Of a stretch of DNA of 64,000 nt, positions 42,529-52,149 are shown in pieces. The stretch covers positions 2,690,279 to 2,754,278 of the forward strand of contig NC_014212.1 of NCBI RefSeq assembly GCF_000092125.1, read 5' to 3'. The notes beneath the pieces were generated by a model that searched no databases, was not told the DNA's origin, and was given only the letters and a program-made list of their open reading frames with translations. The stretch's first letter is position 1. The number at the start of each line of letters is the position of its first letter. Both the position numbers and the translations under genes were made by a program. The stretch comes from Allomeiothermus silvanus DSM 9946. GTDB lineage: Bacteria; Deinococcota; Deinococci; Deinococcales; Thermaceae.

Positions 42529-43881
42529 ATGCGCATCACCCCTTACGGCGCGGCTCAGACCGTTACCGGAAGCTGTCATCTGGTCGAGACGTTTTCAAAG
42601 GGTGGGTACAAACTGATCTTGGACTGCGGTGCCTATCAGGGTGCTGAGGACGACCGCAACGCCCAACCTTTCGGCTTCGAGCCCAATACTGTAAATGCGG
42701 TGGTGATCTCCCATGCCCACCACGACCACATTGGGCGGCTCCCGATCCTCATCCGGCGGGGCTACCGCGGCCAAATTTACCTCAGCGAGCCTACCTTGCG
42801 GTTTCTGCCGGTGATCCTGGAAGACTCTTTGCGGTTGATGACCGAGGAGCACGAAAGAGGGGAGCGTTCGGGAAGAAAGATCCCCGAGTTGCTGTGGGAT
42901 CAAGCGGACCTGAACGAGCTTTATCAACGGCTCGAGCCGGTTCCGCTCCATCAGGAATTGGCCTTTGGCCCCTTCACCCTGCGGCTGCGGGGGGCTGGGC
43001 ATCTTCCGGGGAGCGCCTTCATCGAAGTGCGGGAGGGAAAGCAATGTCTGATCTTTTCAGGGGATCTGGGCAACCGCAGCAAGGAGGTCCTCCCCGATCC
43101 CGAAGACCCCCCTTCCGCCGACTTAGTACTGTGCGAAGGTACTTACGGCGATCGCCCCCACCGCCCCTTCGATGAGACCATCGCCGAGTTCGCCCAGGTT
43201 CTGGGCGAACATCTAAGCCAAGGAGGTAAGGTCTTTATCCCCAGCTTCGCCCTCGAGCGCGCCCAGGAAGTGCTGTATCACCTGCGGGAACTCGAGCAGC
43301 AAAACAAAATCCCCAGCGTGCCGGTCTATGTGGACTCCCCCATGGCCGACAAGATCAGCGAGATCTACCCACAGGTCAAGCGCTACTTCAGCCCTGAGGT
43401 GCAAGCGCTCTACGACCAGGGCATCGACCCCTTCCGCCCCCGGCAGCTGCGCCACACCCACACCGTAGACGAATCCAAGGCCCTAGGTGACCTATCCGGC
43501 CCCTTGGTGATCGTGGCTGGGAACGGGATGCTTTCGGGCGGACGTATCCTCCATCATCTGCGCTACGGGCTTTCTGACCCTAAAAACGCCCTGGTGATCA
43601 CCGGCTACCAGCCTCGAGGTGGCCTGGGGCGGATCCTGCTCGAGGGAGCCGAGCGGGTGCGGATGTTCGGCGAAGAGGTGCGGGTGAAGGCCCAGACCTA
43701 CACCCTGGGCGGTTTCTCGGGACACGCTGGGCAAGACGAGCTGCTCGATTGGCTCAAAGGGGAGAACCGGGTAGCCCTGGTTCACGGCGAACCCGAGAAA
43801 CTGCAAACCCTGGCCCGAGCCCTGGGTTCTCGCGGCCAAACCGCACAAGTGGCAGAGTGGGGAAAGCCCATCGAGGTTTAG
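42529..43881 (+). CDS. CPSF-like metallo-beta-lactamase ribonuclease
   Basis: This 450-residue enzyme combines a metallo-beta-lactamase domain with an inserted beta-CASP domain. The zinc motif HAHHDHIGRLP is near residue 62, and further ligands are in GAGHLPGSAF and FSGDLGN. LCEGTYGDR near 200 is beta-CASP motif A, and GGFSGHAGQDEL near 395 holds a late His. It resembles the Thermus RNase of this class encoded next to tuf, which degrades RNA. Here it diverges from the tRNA-tuf operon, with ISB copy 3 between them. Confidence 0.92.
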   Translation: MRITPYGAAQTVTGSCHLVETFSKGGYKLILDCGAYQGAEDDRNAQPFGFEPNTVNAVVISHAHHDHIGRLPILIRRGYRGQIYLSEPTLRFLPVILEDSLRLMTEEHERGERSGRKIPELLWDQADLNELYQRLEPVPLHQELAFGPFTLRLRGAGHLPGSAFIEVREGKQCLIFSGDLGNRSKEVLPDPEDPPSADLVLCEGTYGDRPHRPFDETIAEFAQVLGEHLSQGGKVFIPSFALERAQEVLYHLRELEQQNKIPSVPVYVDSPMADKISEIYPQVKRYFSPEVQALYDQGIDPFRPRQLRHTHTVDESKALGDLSGPLVIVAGNGMLSGGRILHHLRYGLSDPKNALVITGYQPRGGLGRILLEGAERVRMFGEEVRVKAQTYTLGGFSGHAGQDELLDWLKGENRVALVHGEPEKLQTLARALGSRGQTAQVAEWGKPIEV

Positions 43882-43953
43882 CAAGCAGGCCTACCCCGCC
43901 GACTCCGTATATTGTGTAGCCCCCCCGATAGCACCCTTGGGGATGCTTCGGGC

Positions 43954-45741
43954 TTATCGCTTAACCGTAGGGCCAGAACCGGGCGAGGCGGGTTTGTAAA
44001 ACAGCAAATTCACCGGCAAGAACGACCCCGGAGCCGGGATAAACTCAAGCTCCATACGCGGGCTCAGGAAGGGCCCATCCAGGTTACGGTAGAAGATCAT
44101 AGGTAAGTCCCCGCGCACAAGCACCCCGCTTTGGGGCACTTCCACATACAGCCCGTTGACCCGGATAGCCCCGCTATAAAGCCCCCCCCGAGGTACAAAG
44201 GCCCCTACGGTCCCGGCAGCGTTCTCCACGCTGATGCGATAGGTCACCCCATAATTGCCCAACAAGCGATAGGTGTTGCCGCTGATAGCGTCGCGGCCCT
44301 CCAGAGCGGGGTCGAGAAGGTTATCGCCTAGCACCAACCGGCGGGCCGAGCCTGGCTCGAGGCCAGAGAGGTCCAGCCGCAAGCGGCGCACCGCCCCCCA
44401 GAACGTGCCCCGTACATGGGCACTATCCGGCTCCAGAACCGGCAAGGCCCGCAGGGCGTCAAGGGTTTCGGGGGCGCTTAGGTTGCTGAGGCTCGAGAGC
44501 AACGGCTCCTCGAGCATGTATAGGCTAAGCTGCACCGTTCCGCTGGTTTCTACGTCGAGTTGCAACGATAGCCCCTCGCCCGGCGCGAGCGGCGGTGAAA
44601 GGTATAGGGGAAGAGCCTCATTACCCCCTAGCGCAAGCTGGCCAGCGGGCCTCGAGGTGAGGAAGTCGAGTAAGCTCACTTGCCCCAATAGGGCTACTAC
44701 CGAGGTTGAGGCAACGCTCCCCTGGCGTAGCAAGCGTACCGTCTGGGGGGTGTTGCTCAGGTTGGTGGCGATCAAGAGCAGCCGGGCCGGTACGCTAAGG
44801 CCGTTGCTGTGGTAGGCCAAGACCCGAGCTGACCCTGGCACCGCATCCTCATAAAGCAGGCCTGAGGTGGGGACTTTCTCTGGCGAGTTGCTCAGCAGCA
44901 AGGGCAGCGGATCGTCCTGGCGCTCGGGGGTAAGGGCCGGGTAGGTCATCACCGAGCCGTCGAGAAAAGTACGGCCCACCGAGAAATACCGCAGGGCGTA
45001 GTCGCGGGGGCTTAGGTAGGGCTGGTCGAGCACCTGGATTTGCAAGCTGTAGGGCTGGCTGGTTCGGCCCGCCGAGTTGGTGACGGTGAGGGTGAGGGTT
45101 TTAGGGCCCGGGGTGAAATAGGCTTCCTCACGCCCGCTCCAGCGGGCATAGACGGGGAGGCCATCGGGGTCGTAGGAATAATCGGTGATCTGTACCGGCT
45201 CGCCGAGGCGATACTCCAGCTTATCGGTGGCGAAGCGGGCTACTGGCAGGCGCGGGGTATCGGCCAGAGGAGGGCTATAGATGAGGCTCACCAGACGCTG
45301 GGTGGGGTCAAAGTTGACCCGCAGGCCTAAAGCGGCCTCGAGCGAGCGGGCCGCCACATACAGCACCCCGCCCTCCACCGTGCCGACCTCCTTGAGTTCG
45401 AGTTGCTTTCCGTTCAGGCGGGCCAGTTTGAGGCTGGGATAGACCTCGAGCCCCCCCAGCCGTACCCCGTCGGGGACGCTGGGGATGCTCTCCAACGGCA
45501 GCCCAAGGAGCCGGGCTAGCTCGCGCAAGGGAAGCACCGCCCGCCCCTCGAGGAGGCGGGCCGGGGCCGAGGCGGTACTCGGGTTCCCGTTGATGAAAAC
45601 CGTACCGGACTCGAGCGGCCAGAAAAGCTGGCAGGCTGCCAGTAGACAGCTGCTGGGAGAGGCGCTGGCTAGGGCAAACACTTGAAGAGCTAGAAGCAGG
45701 AAAAATTGCAGAAGTCGTCTCGGGCCCACGGGCTCGAGCAT
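43954..45741 (-). CDS. Secreted protein with copper amine oxidase N-like domain
   Basis: This 595-residue protein has a signal peptide (LLQFFLLLALQVFALASA). A domain at about 60-170 has the pattern of the copper amine oxidase N-terminal stalk (VFINGNPSTASAPARLLEGR, AVLPLRELARLLGL), a domain often found in surface proteins of thermophiles. An Ig-like segment follows (YSYDPDGLPVYARWSGREEA). The remaining 350 residues are beta-rich and unrecognised. The ATG at 45741 is chosen just before the signal peptide. It is convergent with the RNase gene. Probable envelope or exopolysaccharide role, unproven. Confidence 0.75.
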   Translation of the reverse strand: MLEPVGPRRLLQFFLLLALQVFALASASPSSCLLAACQLFWPLESGTVFINGNPSTASAPARLLEGRAVLPLRELARLLGLPLESIPSVPDGVRLGGLEVYPSLKLARLNGKQLELKEVGTVEGGVLYVAARSLEAALGLRVNFDPTQRLVSLIYSPPLADTPRLPVARFATDKLEYRLGEPVQITDYSYDPDGLPVYARWSGREEAYFTPGPKTLTLTVTNSAGRTSQPYSLQIQVLDQPYLSPRDYALRYFSVGRTFLDGSVMTYPALTPERQDDPLPLLLSNSPEKVPTSGLLYEDAVPGSARVLAYHSNGLSVPARLLLIATNLSNTPQTVRLLRQGSVASTSVVALLGQVSLLDFLTSRPAGQLALGGNEALPLYLSPPLAPGEGLSLQLDVETSGTVQLSLYMLEEPLLSSLSNLSAPETLDALRALPVLEPDSAHVRGTFWGAVRRLRLDLSGLEPGSARRLVLGDNLLDPALEGRDAISGNTYRLLGNYGVTYRISVENAAGTVGAFVPRGGLYSGAIRVNGLYVEVPQSGVLVRGDLPMIFYRNLDGPFLSPRMELEFIPAPGSFLPVNLLFYKPASPGSGPTVKR

Positions 45742-45831
45742 AGCAGAGCCGGGCGGTTTGCGCTTTTTACTCGTCACACCCAGGCAACCGGGGCCGCCTC
45801 CTGGGATCGCACAGGCCGGGTAAGGGACGTC

Positions 45832-46293
45832 TTACGTGGTTCGCGAAGCGCTTTCCACAGCTACCGTCTTCACGTTGGCGAAGGTTTGGCTGATGAGCTT
45901 TTGGGCCTGGGCATCGAGTACCCGCCCCCCTACCGTCGCCACCGGGCCGCGCACCACCGCCTCACCGCTCCAGTCGAGCAGGGTGTTACTCCCCTGTTCC
46001 TTTAGGTCGGCGTGAGCCGTGAGGTCTACTACGCTGCCCAACCCGCCTCCACTGATCTTTACCCCCATGCGGTGGTTGGCCGGATCGGGTTGCAGTTCGA
46101 TCTTGAACTTGAAATTACCCCGCACCGGGCCGATCCCCACCCGTGCGGTCACGTCCATATGGGTAGGGTCGTGCACCTCCACCGCCTGCACATCGGGCAA
46201 GCAGGAGGCAATCTTGTGGGGGTCGTTGATAAACTCCCAGACCTGGCTTAGGGGCAGGGGGATGGTCTCTTGGCCGCTGTAGGTTAGTTTCAT
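45832..46293 (-). CDS. coxG: CoxG-like SRPBCC protein
   Basis: This 153-residue START/SRPBCC-fold protein of the CO dehydrogenase subunit G family opens MKLTYSGQETIPLPLSQVWE. FINDPHKIASCLPDVQAVEV follows, with later GPVRGNFKFKIEL. CoxG proteins help recruit or mature molybdenum hydroxylases at the membrane. It diverges from the MocA-like gene, 83 bp away, and so marks the left edge of the cox cluster. Confidence 0.87.
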   Translation of the reverse strand: MKLTYSGQETIPLPLSQVWEFINDPHKIASCLPDVQAVEVHDPTHMDVTARVGIGPVRGNFKFKIELQPDPANHRMGVKISGGGLGSVVDLTAHADLKEQGSNTLLDWSGEAVVRGPVATVGGRVLDAQAQKLISQTFANVKTVAVESASRTT

Positions 46294-46364
46294 CGTTTCA
46301 CCTCGCTAGGTGGTGTATGGGTATTATCTCCCATCGGCGCGCTCCGGGTCCGCCCCCACGCGGC

Positions 46365-46370
46365 TAAACT
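46365..46370 (+). promoter_or_regulatory. -10 box for a probable leaderless MocA-like transcript
   Basis: TAAACT ends six bases before the ATG at 46377 and there is no Shine-Dalgarno sequence. Confidence 0.4.
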
Positions 46371-46376
46371 GTAGCT

Positions 46377-46985
46377 ATGGGCGAAAACCAAGGTCGGTTG
46401 GCCGCGGTGGTGCTCGCAGCAGGAGAAAGCCGCCGCATGGGCCAGAACAAGATGCTGCTGCCATTGGGCCAAGAAAGCGTGGTATGTCGTGCGGTACGGC
46501 AGGTGCTCGAGGCCGATTTCGATGCGGTATGGGTGGTGGTGGGGCGGGATGCCGAGCGGGTGAAAGCAGAACTCGAGGGCCTGCCCGTATTCATCGTCGA
46601 GAACCCCCGCTACCCAGAAGGCCTGGGGACCTCTTTCCGTGCTGCTGTAGAGGCCCTCCCCACGGACGTGGAGGCGGCCATGTTCACCCTGGCCGATCAG
46701 GTGTTTCTCACCCCCGAACTCTACCGAAGCATACTCGAGGCCTACCGCGCCAGCAGGCCCGCGCTGGTGGTCTCCCGCTTTGGGGAAGTGCAGGCCCCGC
46801 CCCACCTATTCCACCGCGCGCTTTTCCCGGCGTTAGGGCAAAACCCCAGCCAAGGGAGCAAGGGGGTATTGCAGCAGTACGCCGCGGAAAGGGTGGAGGT
46901 GCCGATGCCCGAGTCTGCCCTGTTCGATCTAGACACCCCGGAGGACTACCGCGAGGCCCTGAAACGCTTGGCCGCTCTGCCCTGA
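46377..46985 (+). CDS. mocA: Molybdenum cofactor cytidylyltransferase-like protein
   Basis: This 202-residue nucleotidyltransferase has the LAAVVLAAGESRRMGQNKML motif at the start, with the Lys that binds the triphosphate, TLADQVFLTPELY near residue 100 with the metal Asp, and LFDLDTPEDYREAL near the end. It is of the MocA/CoxC type, which makes the CTP form of molybdopterin used by xanthine-oxidase-family enzymes. This fits its place at the head of the cox cluster. It is distinct from mobA at 54559, which makes the GMP form. Confidence 0.87.
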   Translation: MGENQGRLAAVVLAAGESRRMGQNKMLLPLGQESVVCRAVRQVLEADFDAVWVVVGRDAERVKAELEGLPVFIVENPRYPEGLGTSFRAAVEALPTDVEAAMFTLADQVFLTPELYRSILEAYRASRPALVVSRFGEVQAPPHLFHRALFPALGQNPSQGSKGVLQQYAAERVEVPMPESALFDLDTPEDYREALKRLAALP

Positions 46986-47291
46986 CACCCTCCGCTCGAG
47001 TTCGGAATGCAGCCAGGAATACGTTTAAGTTGTGCCTGGGTTTCTTGTCAGCACGGCGGTGCAACCGATATAGTACGCATCGGAAACACAAAGGACTAGC
47101 GGCAGCCGCTACGGTGGGGTTTGCCCGCTTGGAGGCATAGCCGGATCCCTCGGGAGGTTGACTTGAATAGCTTGACTTGTTGGACACTTTCCGCTCCAGC
47201 GCTGGAAGGCCGCGACCGAGGCCCACCGGAAGCAGCACAGCGCACAGTCATCGGAGGCGACGGGGGAGTTGGGTAGCACCTGGAGGGAAAT
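46986..47291. other. Intergenic region before coxS
   Basis: These 306 bp hold no convincing gene. The coxS ribosome-binding site GGAGGGAAAT lies at its end. No clear promoter for the cox genes was found; TTGACTtgaatagc near 47159 is one weak -35 candidate. Confidence 0.5.
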
Positions 47292-47786
47292 ATGGCAGAA
47301 AAGGTCAAGATCCGCGTACGCGTCAACGGGGTTGAGCACACTAGCGAGGTCGAACCCCGGCAGCTTTTAGTCTATTACCTGCGGGAGACGTTGGGCCTTA
47401 CCGGAACCCACGTGGGCTGCGACACCAGCCAGTGTGGGGCCTGTGTAGTACACGTAGACGGCCAGGCGGTGAAGTCTTGCACGATGTTTGCTGTACAGGC
47501 GGATGGCGCTACGATCACCACCATCGAAGGGTTGGGGGAGTTAGGGCGGCTGCATCCGGTTCAGGAGGGGTTCTGGGAGATGCACGGTCTGCAATGCGGC
47601 TTTTGCACGCCGGGGATGATCATGGCCGCGGCCGATCTGCTTAACAAAAACCCCCACCCCTCTGAGGAGGAGATTCGCCACGCCCTCGAGGGTAACCTCT
47701 GCCGCTGCACCGGCTACCACAACATCGTGCGGGCGGTGCAGTACGCCGCGCAGAAGATGCAAGCGGGTGTGGCGGCGGATGACTGA
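47292..47786 (+). CDS. coxS: Molybdenum hydroxylase small subunit, 2x[2Fe-2S]
   Basis: This 164-residue iron-sulfur subunit passes electrons from the molybdenum site to FAD. The plant-ferredoxin-type cluster is held by [12 protein letters not shown] near residue 45 with a further Cys in VKSCTMF. The second cluster is held by QCGFCTPGM near 102 and GNLCRCTGY near 137. It is the first of the coxS-L-M genes, the order typical of form-II clusters. A long palindrome follows before coxL. Confidence 0.95.
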   Translation: MAEKVKIRVRVNGVEHTSEVEPRQLLVYYLRETLGLTGTHVGCDTSQCGACVVHVDGQAVKSCTMFAVQADGATITTIEGLGELGRLHPVQEGFWEMHGLQCGFCTPGMIMAAADLLNKNPHPSEEEIRHALEGNLCRCTGYHNIVRAVQYAAQKMQAGVAADD

Positions 47787-47792
47787 TGCTTT

Positions 47793-47849
47793 GTCGTACG
47801 GCGCACGCTATGCGCAAAAGCCTTTAGCGTAAGACGTTGGACGTACGAC
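47793..47849. repeat. Intergenic palindrome 1 in the cox operon
   Basis: GTCGTACG (47793-47800) pairs with CGTACGAC (47842-47849), and inside it ACGCTA (47805-47810) pairs with TAGCGT (47825-47830). The hairpin lies between coxS and the ribosome-binding site of coxL. Confidence 0.6.
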
Positions 47850-47866
47850 GCGACCGGAGGGAACAT

Positions 47867-50236
47867 ATGGCTGACAAGATGATGGGCAAGGCGATGAAGC
47901 GGGTCGAGGACCCCCGGTTCATCACCGGGAGCGGGAACTACACCGACGATATGCAGCTCCCCGGCATGGTGCACGCCGCGATGGTGCGCTCACCCTATGC
48001 CCACGCCAACATCAAGGCGATTCGCACCGAGGCGGCCCAGGCGGTGCCGGGCGTGCTGGCGGTGATCACCGGGCAGGAGATGAAAGACGCCGGAATAAAC
48101 GGCATCCCCACCGGATGGCTGCACCCTGGAATCAAGCTGCCGCCGCACTACGCCATCACCCCCGATAAAGTGCGGCATATGGGCGAGATCGTGGCGGCGG
48201 TGATCGCCGAGACCCGCCAGATCGCCGAGGACGCGGCGGCTTTGGTCGAGGTGGACTACGAGCCTTTGGAAGCGGTAACCATCGGGAGCAAGGCGCTCGC
48301 GCCCGGCGCTCCCCAAGTCCACGCCGAGGCCCCCGGCAATGTCTGCTTCACCTGGAGCATCGGCAACAAGGACGAAGTGGATGCTCTGTTTGCACAGGCC
48401 CACAAGACCGTCCGGCTCGAGATCCGCAACAACCGCCTGGTACCAAACGCCATGGAGCCCCGTGCCTCGCTGGCCCAGTACCACAAGGCTTCCGGTGAGT
48501 ACACCCTCTGGACTACCTCGCAAAACCCCCACATCCACCGTCTGTTGATTGCCGCCTTCATCCTGGGTATCCCCGAACACAAGCTGCGGGTAATCTCCCC
48601 CGACGTGGGCGGCGGCTTCGGTTCGAAGATCTACCAGTACCCCGAGGAAATCATCGTCCTGTACGCTTCCAAAAAACTGAACCGGCCAGTAAAGTGGACC
48701 GCCCGCCGCTCAGAGAGCTTCGTTACCGACTCCCATGGGCGCGACCACGAAACCGTAGCCGAGATGGCGGTGGACACAGAGGGCAGGATCACCGCCTTGC
48801 GGGTAGATACCATCGCTAACATGGGGGCTTACCTCACCACCTTCGCCCCCGCCGTGCCCACCTACCTCTACGGCACGCTCCTGGCGGGCTGCTACAAAAC
48901 CCAGAAAATCTACTGCCACGTCACCGCACCGTTTACTAATACCGTGCCGGTGGACGCTTACCGCGGAGCAGGCCGCCCTGAGGCTACCTACCTGATCGAG
49001 CGGCTGGTAGACACCATGGCCCACGAGCTAGGGATGGACCCCGCCGAGTTCCGCCGCAAGAACTTCATCCAACCCGACGAGTTCCCCTATCAGACCCCAG
49101 TGGCGCTCATCTACGATTCGGGCAACTACGAGGCCGCCCTCGACAAAGCCCTGGAGATGGCAAACTACAAAGCCCTCCGCCAGAAACAAGAAGAGCTGCG
49201 CAAGCAAGGCCGCTACATCGGGATCGGGGTAGTCAGCTATCTCGAGGCCTGCGGGTTGGCCCCCTCGGCCCTGGTAGGGAGCCTGGGGGCTCAGGCCGGG
49301 CAGTGGGAGAGCGCTTTGGTGCGGGTGATGCCCACCGGCAAGGTGGAGGTCTTCACCGGAACCCACAGCCACGGGCAAGGCCACGAGACGGCTTTTGCCC
49401 AGGTGGTAGCCGACGAGCTGCAAATTCCGGTGGAGGATGTGGTGCTGATCCACGGCGACACCGGGCGGATGCCCTACGGATGGGGCTCGTATGGCTCACG
49501 TTCGGCCCCTACCGGCCTATCGGCGATCGTGATGGCCAGCCGCAAGATCACCGACAAGGCTAAGAAGATCGCCGCCCATCTCCTAGAAGCCGCCCCGGAG
49601 GACATTGAGCACGTGGACGGGCAATTTAGGGTAAAGGGCGTGCCCGACCGCTCCAAGAGCTTCTTCGATATCGCGCTGATGGCCCATCTGGCCCACAATT
49701 ATCCGGCTGACCTGGAGCCAGGTTTGGAGGCCACCCATTTCTACGACCCCAAGAACTTCGTCTTCCCCTTCGGCACCCACATCGCGGTGGTGGAGGTGGA
49801 CCCCGACACCGGCAAGGTCAAGCTGCAAAGCTACACCTGCGTGGACGACTGCGGCCCCCTCATCAACCCGATGATCGCCGAGGGCCAGGTCCACGGGGGC
49901 ATCGCCCAAGGCCTGGGTCAGGCCCTCCTCGAAGAAGCCGTCTACGACGAGAGCGGCAACCTGGCCACGGCCAACTTCCTCGAATACGCCCTGCCCCGCG
50001 CCGACGACCTAGTGCAGATCAACGTGGGCCACACCGTCACTCCCTGCCCCCATAACCCCTTGGGCATCAAGGGCATCGGCGAGGCCGGGACCATCGCCTC
50101 TACGGCGGCGGTGGCGAACGCGGTGATCGACGCCTTGCGCCCGTTTGGCGTGGTCCACCTGGACATGCCTTACACCCCCGAAAAGGTCTGGCGGGCCATT
50201 CAGGCCGGGCGGCGGATGCCGCAAGCGGCGGATTGA
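47867..50236 (+). CDS. coxL: Molybdenum hydroxylase large subunit, form-II CoxL-like
   Basis: This 789-residue catalytic subunit binds the molybdopterin-cytosine cofactor. Motifs include AMKRVEDPRFITGSGNYTDD, DVGGGFGSKIYQYPEE near residue 245, and the active-site loop AYRGAGRPEATYLIERLVD near 365. Form-I CO dehydrogenase would have AYxCSFR, so CO oxidation should not be assumed. GIKGIGEAGTIASTAAVANA near the end holds the catalytic Glu. The ATG at 47867 has GGAGGG upstream. It stands between coxS and coxM, and a palindrome follows. Confidence 0.92.
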   Translation: MADKMMGKAMKRVEDPRFITGSGNYTDDMQLPGMVHAAMVRSPYAHANIKAIRTEAAQAVPGVLAVITGQEMKDAGINGIPTGWLHPGIKLPPHYAITPDKVRHMGEIVAAVIAETRQIAEDAAALVEVDYEPLEAVTIGSKALAPGAPQVHAEAPGNVCFTWSIGNKDEVDALFAQAHKTVRLEIRNNRLVPNAMEPRASLAQYHKASGEYTLWTTSQNPHIHRLLIAAFILGIPEHKLRVISPDVGGGFGSKIYQYPEEIIVLYASKKLNRPVKWTARRSESFVTDSHGRDHETVAEMAVDTEGRITALRVDTIANMGAYLTTFAPAVPTYLYGTLLAGCYKTQKIYCHVTAPFTNTVPVDAYRGAGRPEATYLIERLVDTMAHELGMDPAEFRRKNFIQPDEFPYQTPVALIYDSGNYEAALDKALEMANYKALRQKQEELRKQGRYIGIGVVSYLEACGLAPSALVGSLGAQAGQWESALVRVMPTGKVEVFTGTHSHGQGHETAFAQVVADELQIPVEDVVLIHGDTGRMPYGWGSYGSRSAPTGLSAIVMASRKITDKAKKIAAHLLEAAPEDIEHVDGQFRVKGVPDRSKSFFDIALMAHLAHNYPADLEPGLEATHFYDPKNFVFPFGTHIAVVEVDPDTGKVKLQSYTCVDDCGPLINPMIAEGQVHGGIAQGLGQALLEEAVYDESGNLATANFLEYALPRADDLVQINVGHTVTPCPHNPLGIKGIGEAGTIASTAAVANAVIDALRPFGVVHLDMPYTPEKVWRAIQAGRRMPQAAD

Positions 50237-50247
50237 GTCGAGCTTAT

Positions 50248-50312
50248 GTCATACGCCGTACGTCGTACGTCTTGCGCTGGATGCCTCTGGCGTATGGCGT
50301 ACAGCGTATGAC
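50248..50312. repeat. Intergenic palindrome 2 in the cox operon
   Basis: GTCATACGCCGTACG (50248-50262) pairs with CGTACAGCGTATGAC (50298-50312) at 14 of 15 positions. It sits between coxL and the coxM ribosome-binding site. Confidence 0.7.
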
Positions 50313-50334
50313 CTACAACCGAACCGGAGGTTCC

Positions 50335-51162
50335 ATGTACACCGCTCCTTTTACCTACCAAAGGGCCTCGAGCCTACAAGAAGCCATCCAGATGTTGCAG
50401 CAAAACCCCGATGCCAAGCTCTTAGCGGGGGGGCACTCGCTCATTCCCGCCATGAAGCTGCGCCTGGCCCAGCCCTCTATGCTCATCGACATCTCTAAGG
50501 TGGCCGAGTTGAAGAGCATTCACCTGGAGGGAAACACCCTGGTGATCGGGGCCGCCGCCACCTACTACGAGATCGCCAGCAATGACCAGGTTAAACAGGC
50601 CGCTCCCATCCTGGCCGATGTCATCCAGCACATCGGCGACCCCATGGTGCGCCACAAAGGCACCCTGGGTGGCTCGCTGGCCCACGCCGACCCTGCCGCC
50701 GACCTTCCGGCAGCAGTGCTCGCGCTGGAGGCCAAGATGAAGATTCAGGGGCCCGGCGGGAGCCGTGTGGTAGATGCGGCTGACTTCTTCCAGGGGATGT
50801 TCACCACCGCCGTGGGACCGGGCGAAATCCTCACCGAAATCCACATCCCGGCCAACGCGGGCAAGCAGGCTTACGAGAAGTTCCCCCACCCGGCCTCGCG
50901 CTACCCGGTGGTGGGGGTGGCGGTGGTGGTCGGGGCGAATGGGGTACGGGCCGCCCTCACCGGGGCGGGCGAGCGGGCCATGCGGCTTCCCAAGCTCGAG
51001 CAGGCCCTGGCCGGAAAACCCCTCACCGCTGAGGCCATCGAGGCCGCCTGTCAGGGCATCGTGAGCCCACAGGAGCTGATGGGCGACCACCTCCACTCCG
51101 CTGAGTACCGCGCCCATCTCGTGGACGTGCTGGCCAAAAAAGCCCTGATGCGGCTAATTTAG
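50335..51162 (+). CDS. coxM: Molybdenum hydroxylase FAD subunit
   Basis: This 275-residue flavin-binding subunit carries AKLLAGGHSLIPAMKLRLAQ near residue 27, the FAD-binding AGGxS motif, and the second motif GTLGGSLAHADPAADLPA near 105 (TxGGNxxxAxPxxD type). It takes electrons from CoxS and passes them to the respiratory chain. The ATG at 50335 has ACCGGAGG upstream. It completes the S-L-M enzyme. Confidence 0.93.
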   Translation: MYTAPFTYQRASSLQEAIQMLQQNPDAKLLAGGHSLIPAMKLRLAQPSMLIDISKVAELKSIHLEGNTLVIGAAATYYEIASNDQVKQAAPILADVIQHIGDPMVRHKGTLGGSLAHADPAADLPAAVLALEAKMKIQGPGGSRVVDAADFFQGMFTTAVGPGEILTEIHIPANAGKQAYEKFPHPASRYPVVGVAVVVGANGVRAALTGAGERAMRLPKLEQALAGKPLTAEAIEAACQGIVSPQELMGDHLHSAEYRAHLVDVLAKKALMRLI

Positions 51163-51177
51163 AAAGCGTCCTAAAGA

Positions 51178-51219
51178 ACGCCAAACGCTGGGCATTGTTA
51201 TGTGTCTTGCGTTTGGCGT
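51178..51219. repeat. Intergenic palindrome 3 in the cox operon
   Basis: ACGCCAAACGC (51178-51188) and GCGTTTGGCGT (51209-51219) pair perfectly over 11 bp between coxM and coxD. Confidence 0.7.
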
Positions 51220-51244
51220 CTGGCGTCTAGCCAAAGATGAAAGC

Positions 51245-52144
51245 ATGATTCCCACTTCCATCGAGGAAACCCAAAAGGCCCTCGAGGCCCACCACTACAT
51301 CACCGAAAAGGGCTTGGCGGTTTCGGTGTTTTTAGCCCTCAAGCTGGGGCGCCCGCTGCTCCTGGAGGGCGAGCCTGGGGTGGGCAAGACCGAGATCGTC
51401 AAGGTCTTGGCCGATATGCTCCAAACCCGGCTGATCCGGCTCCAGTGCTACGAGGGGCTAGATATCAACAATGCCGTCTACGAATGGGATTATGCCCGCC
51501 AGATGATGCAGATACGACTCTTGGAGGCCAGCGGCGAGCGCGACCAAAGCAAGGTGCGCCACGAAGTCTTCAGCTCCGAGTTCCTGCTCGAGCGCCCCCT
51601 CCTGCAAGCCCTCAAGAGCGTAAATGGTAAACCCCCGGTACTCCTCATTGACGAACTCGATCGGGCCGACGAGGAGTTCGAGGCGTTTCTGCTCGAGTTC
51701 CTCTCCGACTGGCAGATCACCATCCCCGAGGTGGGTACAGTGAAAGCCGAAAAACCCCCGGTGGTGGTCATCACCTCGAACCGGACACGGGAAATCCACG
51801 ACGCACTCAAGCGGCGCTGCCTCTACTTCTGGATCGACTACCCGGATTTTCAGAAGGAGTACCGCATCGTACGGGAGAAGGTTCCCGGCGTGCCGGAGAA
51901 GCTCGCCGCGCAGGTGGTGGCCTTCGTGCAGGAGTTACGCAAAGAAGACCTCTACAAGGCCCCCGGGGTGGCCGAGACCTTGGACTGGGCTTCCTCGCTG
52001 ATGGCCCTGGATGCGGTACGGCTCGAGCCGGCCCTGGTCGAGGAGACTTTGGGCGTCCTCCTCAAATACCAAGACGACGTGGTGCGGGCCAAGAACGCCG
52101 CCCAAGATTTGCTGGCCAGAGCCCAGATGCCAACCCTTCTCTAA
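51245..52144 (+). CDS. coxD: MoxR-type AAA+ ATPase (CoxD-like)
   Basis: This 299-residue ATPase has Walker A GEPGVGKTEIV near residue 38, Walker B VLLIDELDRADEEFEAFLLE near 130, and sensor segment VVVITSNRTREIHDALKRRC near 170. CoxD proteins help insert sulfur and copper or otherwise activate the molybdenum site, working with a VWA partner. Here the VWA gene follows after 5 bp. The ATG at 51245 fits the family start; an upstream in-frame ATG is in the palindrome region. Confidence 0.9.
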   Translation: MIPTSIEETQKALEAHHYITEKGLAVSVFLALKLGRPLLLEGEPGVGKTEIVKVLADMLQTRLIRLQCYEGLDINNAVYEWDYARQMMQIRLLEASGERDQSKVRHEVFSSEFLLERPLLQALKSVNGKPPVLLIDELDRADEEFEAFLLEFLSDWQITIPEVGTVKAEKPPVVVITSNRTREIHDALKRRCLYFWIDYPDFQKEYRIVREKVPGVPEKLAAQVVAFVQELRKEDLYKAPGVAETLDWASSLMALDAVRLEPALVEETLGVLLKYQDDVVRAKNAAQDLLARAQMPTLL

Positions 52145-52149
52145 CGCAG

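Noticed and set aside
47867-50236. Calling the large subunit a CO dehydrogenase
   Set aside because: The active-site loop is AYRGAGR rather than AYxCSFR, so CO oxidation cannot be assumed.
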